NCBI GenBank assembly: GCA_027620075.1
Contig: JAQCEY010000005.1
Coordinates: 80,289-144,288, forward strand
DNA: 64,000 nt
Direction of reading: 5' to 3'
Origin: Pseudomonadota bacterium
GTDB lineage: Bacteria; Pseudomonadota; Alphaproteobacteria; Rickettsiales; UBA6187
In this document: one piece after another, positions 63,756 through 64,000 of the stretch
Layout: each line of letters begins with the position of its first letter
How positions within the stretch are numbered: position 1 is the stretch's first letter
The notes under the pieces: model-generated
What the model was told of the DNA's origin: nothing
Databases searched by the model: none
What the model saw: only the letters and a program-made list of their open reading frames with translations
Translations under genes and position numbers: made by a program

Positions 63756-64000
63756 TTATTTCGTACCAGTATTCTTCTTTTTGATGGAATCATAAGTTTT
63801 TGAAAGTTCCTCATGATTAAATAAAGTTCCGGTATCCAGTAAAATGGTCATGAAATCTTCGCCCGGAATTAACCCTTTAACAAACTCTTCATCGATATTA
63901 GCGTCTGTTTTTGGTGAGTCCTTTATATCTTCTTTCCTCGATTCAATAATATCTGAAACTGCATCTACCAATATACCTATCATCTTATCATCATCTGTTG
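63756..64000 (-). CDS. cheW: Chemotaxis coupling protein CheW (C-terminal part, cut by window edge)
   Basis: The frame runs to the window edge. It reads MIGILVDAVSDIIESRKEDIKDSP and VKGLIPGEDFMTILLDTGTLFNHEEL, the second half of a CheW SH3-like domain (strand VGLLVDSVSEV; region gla....+ilLDl..L). CheW links chemoreceptors with the kinase CheA. The small ORF at 63462 follows it. A chemotaxis operon therefore continues beyond the window. Confidence 0.85.
   Translation of the reverse strand, partial: TDDDKMIGILVDAVSDIIESRKEDIKDSPKTDANIDEEFVKGLIPGEDFMTILLDTGTLFNHEELSKTYDSIKKKNTGTK

Overview
The window reads as the chromosome of an AT-rich, motile, Gram-negative alphaproteobacterium, most likely a Rickettsiales-type or similar host-associated lineage. 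The lineage call is inference. It rests on alphaproteobacterial gene orders (infA-maf-yacG; mutM divergent from ubiE, with ubiB beyond; fabG-acpP-fabF-mltG-plsY), a VirB2/VirB4 secretion locus, flagellar motAB and chemotaxis genes, and an outer-membrane porin.

Layout. 1-242 is the start of a chemoreceptor and 347-1624 a porin. About 1850-6732 is a decaying accessory island ending beside tRNA-Tyr (6897-6982). It holds a 5'-truncated chemoreceptor, a frameshifted HD (dGTPase-like) hydrolase, a frameshifted DnaQ-like exonuclease, an XRE regulator and a frameshifted unknown gene. 7304-12981 is core: rlmB, an aspartic protease, a motA-motB-receiver-Hpt-like operon, a flavin reductase and dapB. 13286-19012 holds two prepilins around ftsZ, a CheZ-like protein and a sigma-54 response regulator. 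19233-27700 is a surface-polysaccharide locus (Wzy/WaaL-like polymerase or ligase, aminotransferase, sugar transferase, glycosyltransferase, methyltransferase, 2OG oxygenase, ABC exporter) interrupted by a toxin-antitoxin pair. 27824-31293 is a four-gene phosphorelay cassette with no output domain. 31304-35328 has an AIM24-family protein, yacG, maf, infA and miaB. 35580-44647 holds a giant secreted glycine-rich protein, VirB4, VirB2, a RodZ-like protein and a methyltransferase with a Ser-rich tail. 44849-60032 contains a sensor kinase, orphan small proteins, ubiB, ubiE, mutM, a lipoprotein, the fatty-acid and lipid block (fabG, acpP, fabF, mltG, plsY), gmk, an SDR, an amber-interrupted sulfotransferase-like gene and a phosphohexomutase. 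60516-63147 is an IS21-family element between a Fic-like remnant and a phage endolysin pseudogene. The window ends in a che operon (cheW).

How it fits together. Motility and signalling genes (two MCP sequences, CheW, CheZ-like, MotAB with a receiver, three histidine kinases, an NtrC-type regulator) are abundant. Pilins, polysaccharide and a VirB-type apparatus with a large exported partner point to interaction with surfaces or host cells. Intergenic regions carry several families of short palindromic, MITE-like repeats, one nested inside another. The least explained items are the VirB4-coupled giant protein, the Ser-rich-tailed methyltransferase, the output-less phosphorelay and the stop-interrupted sulfotransferase. 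Functions are assigned from protein motifs read by eye; no database search was run.
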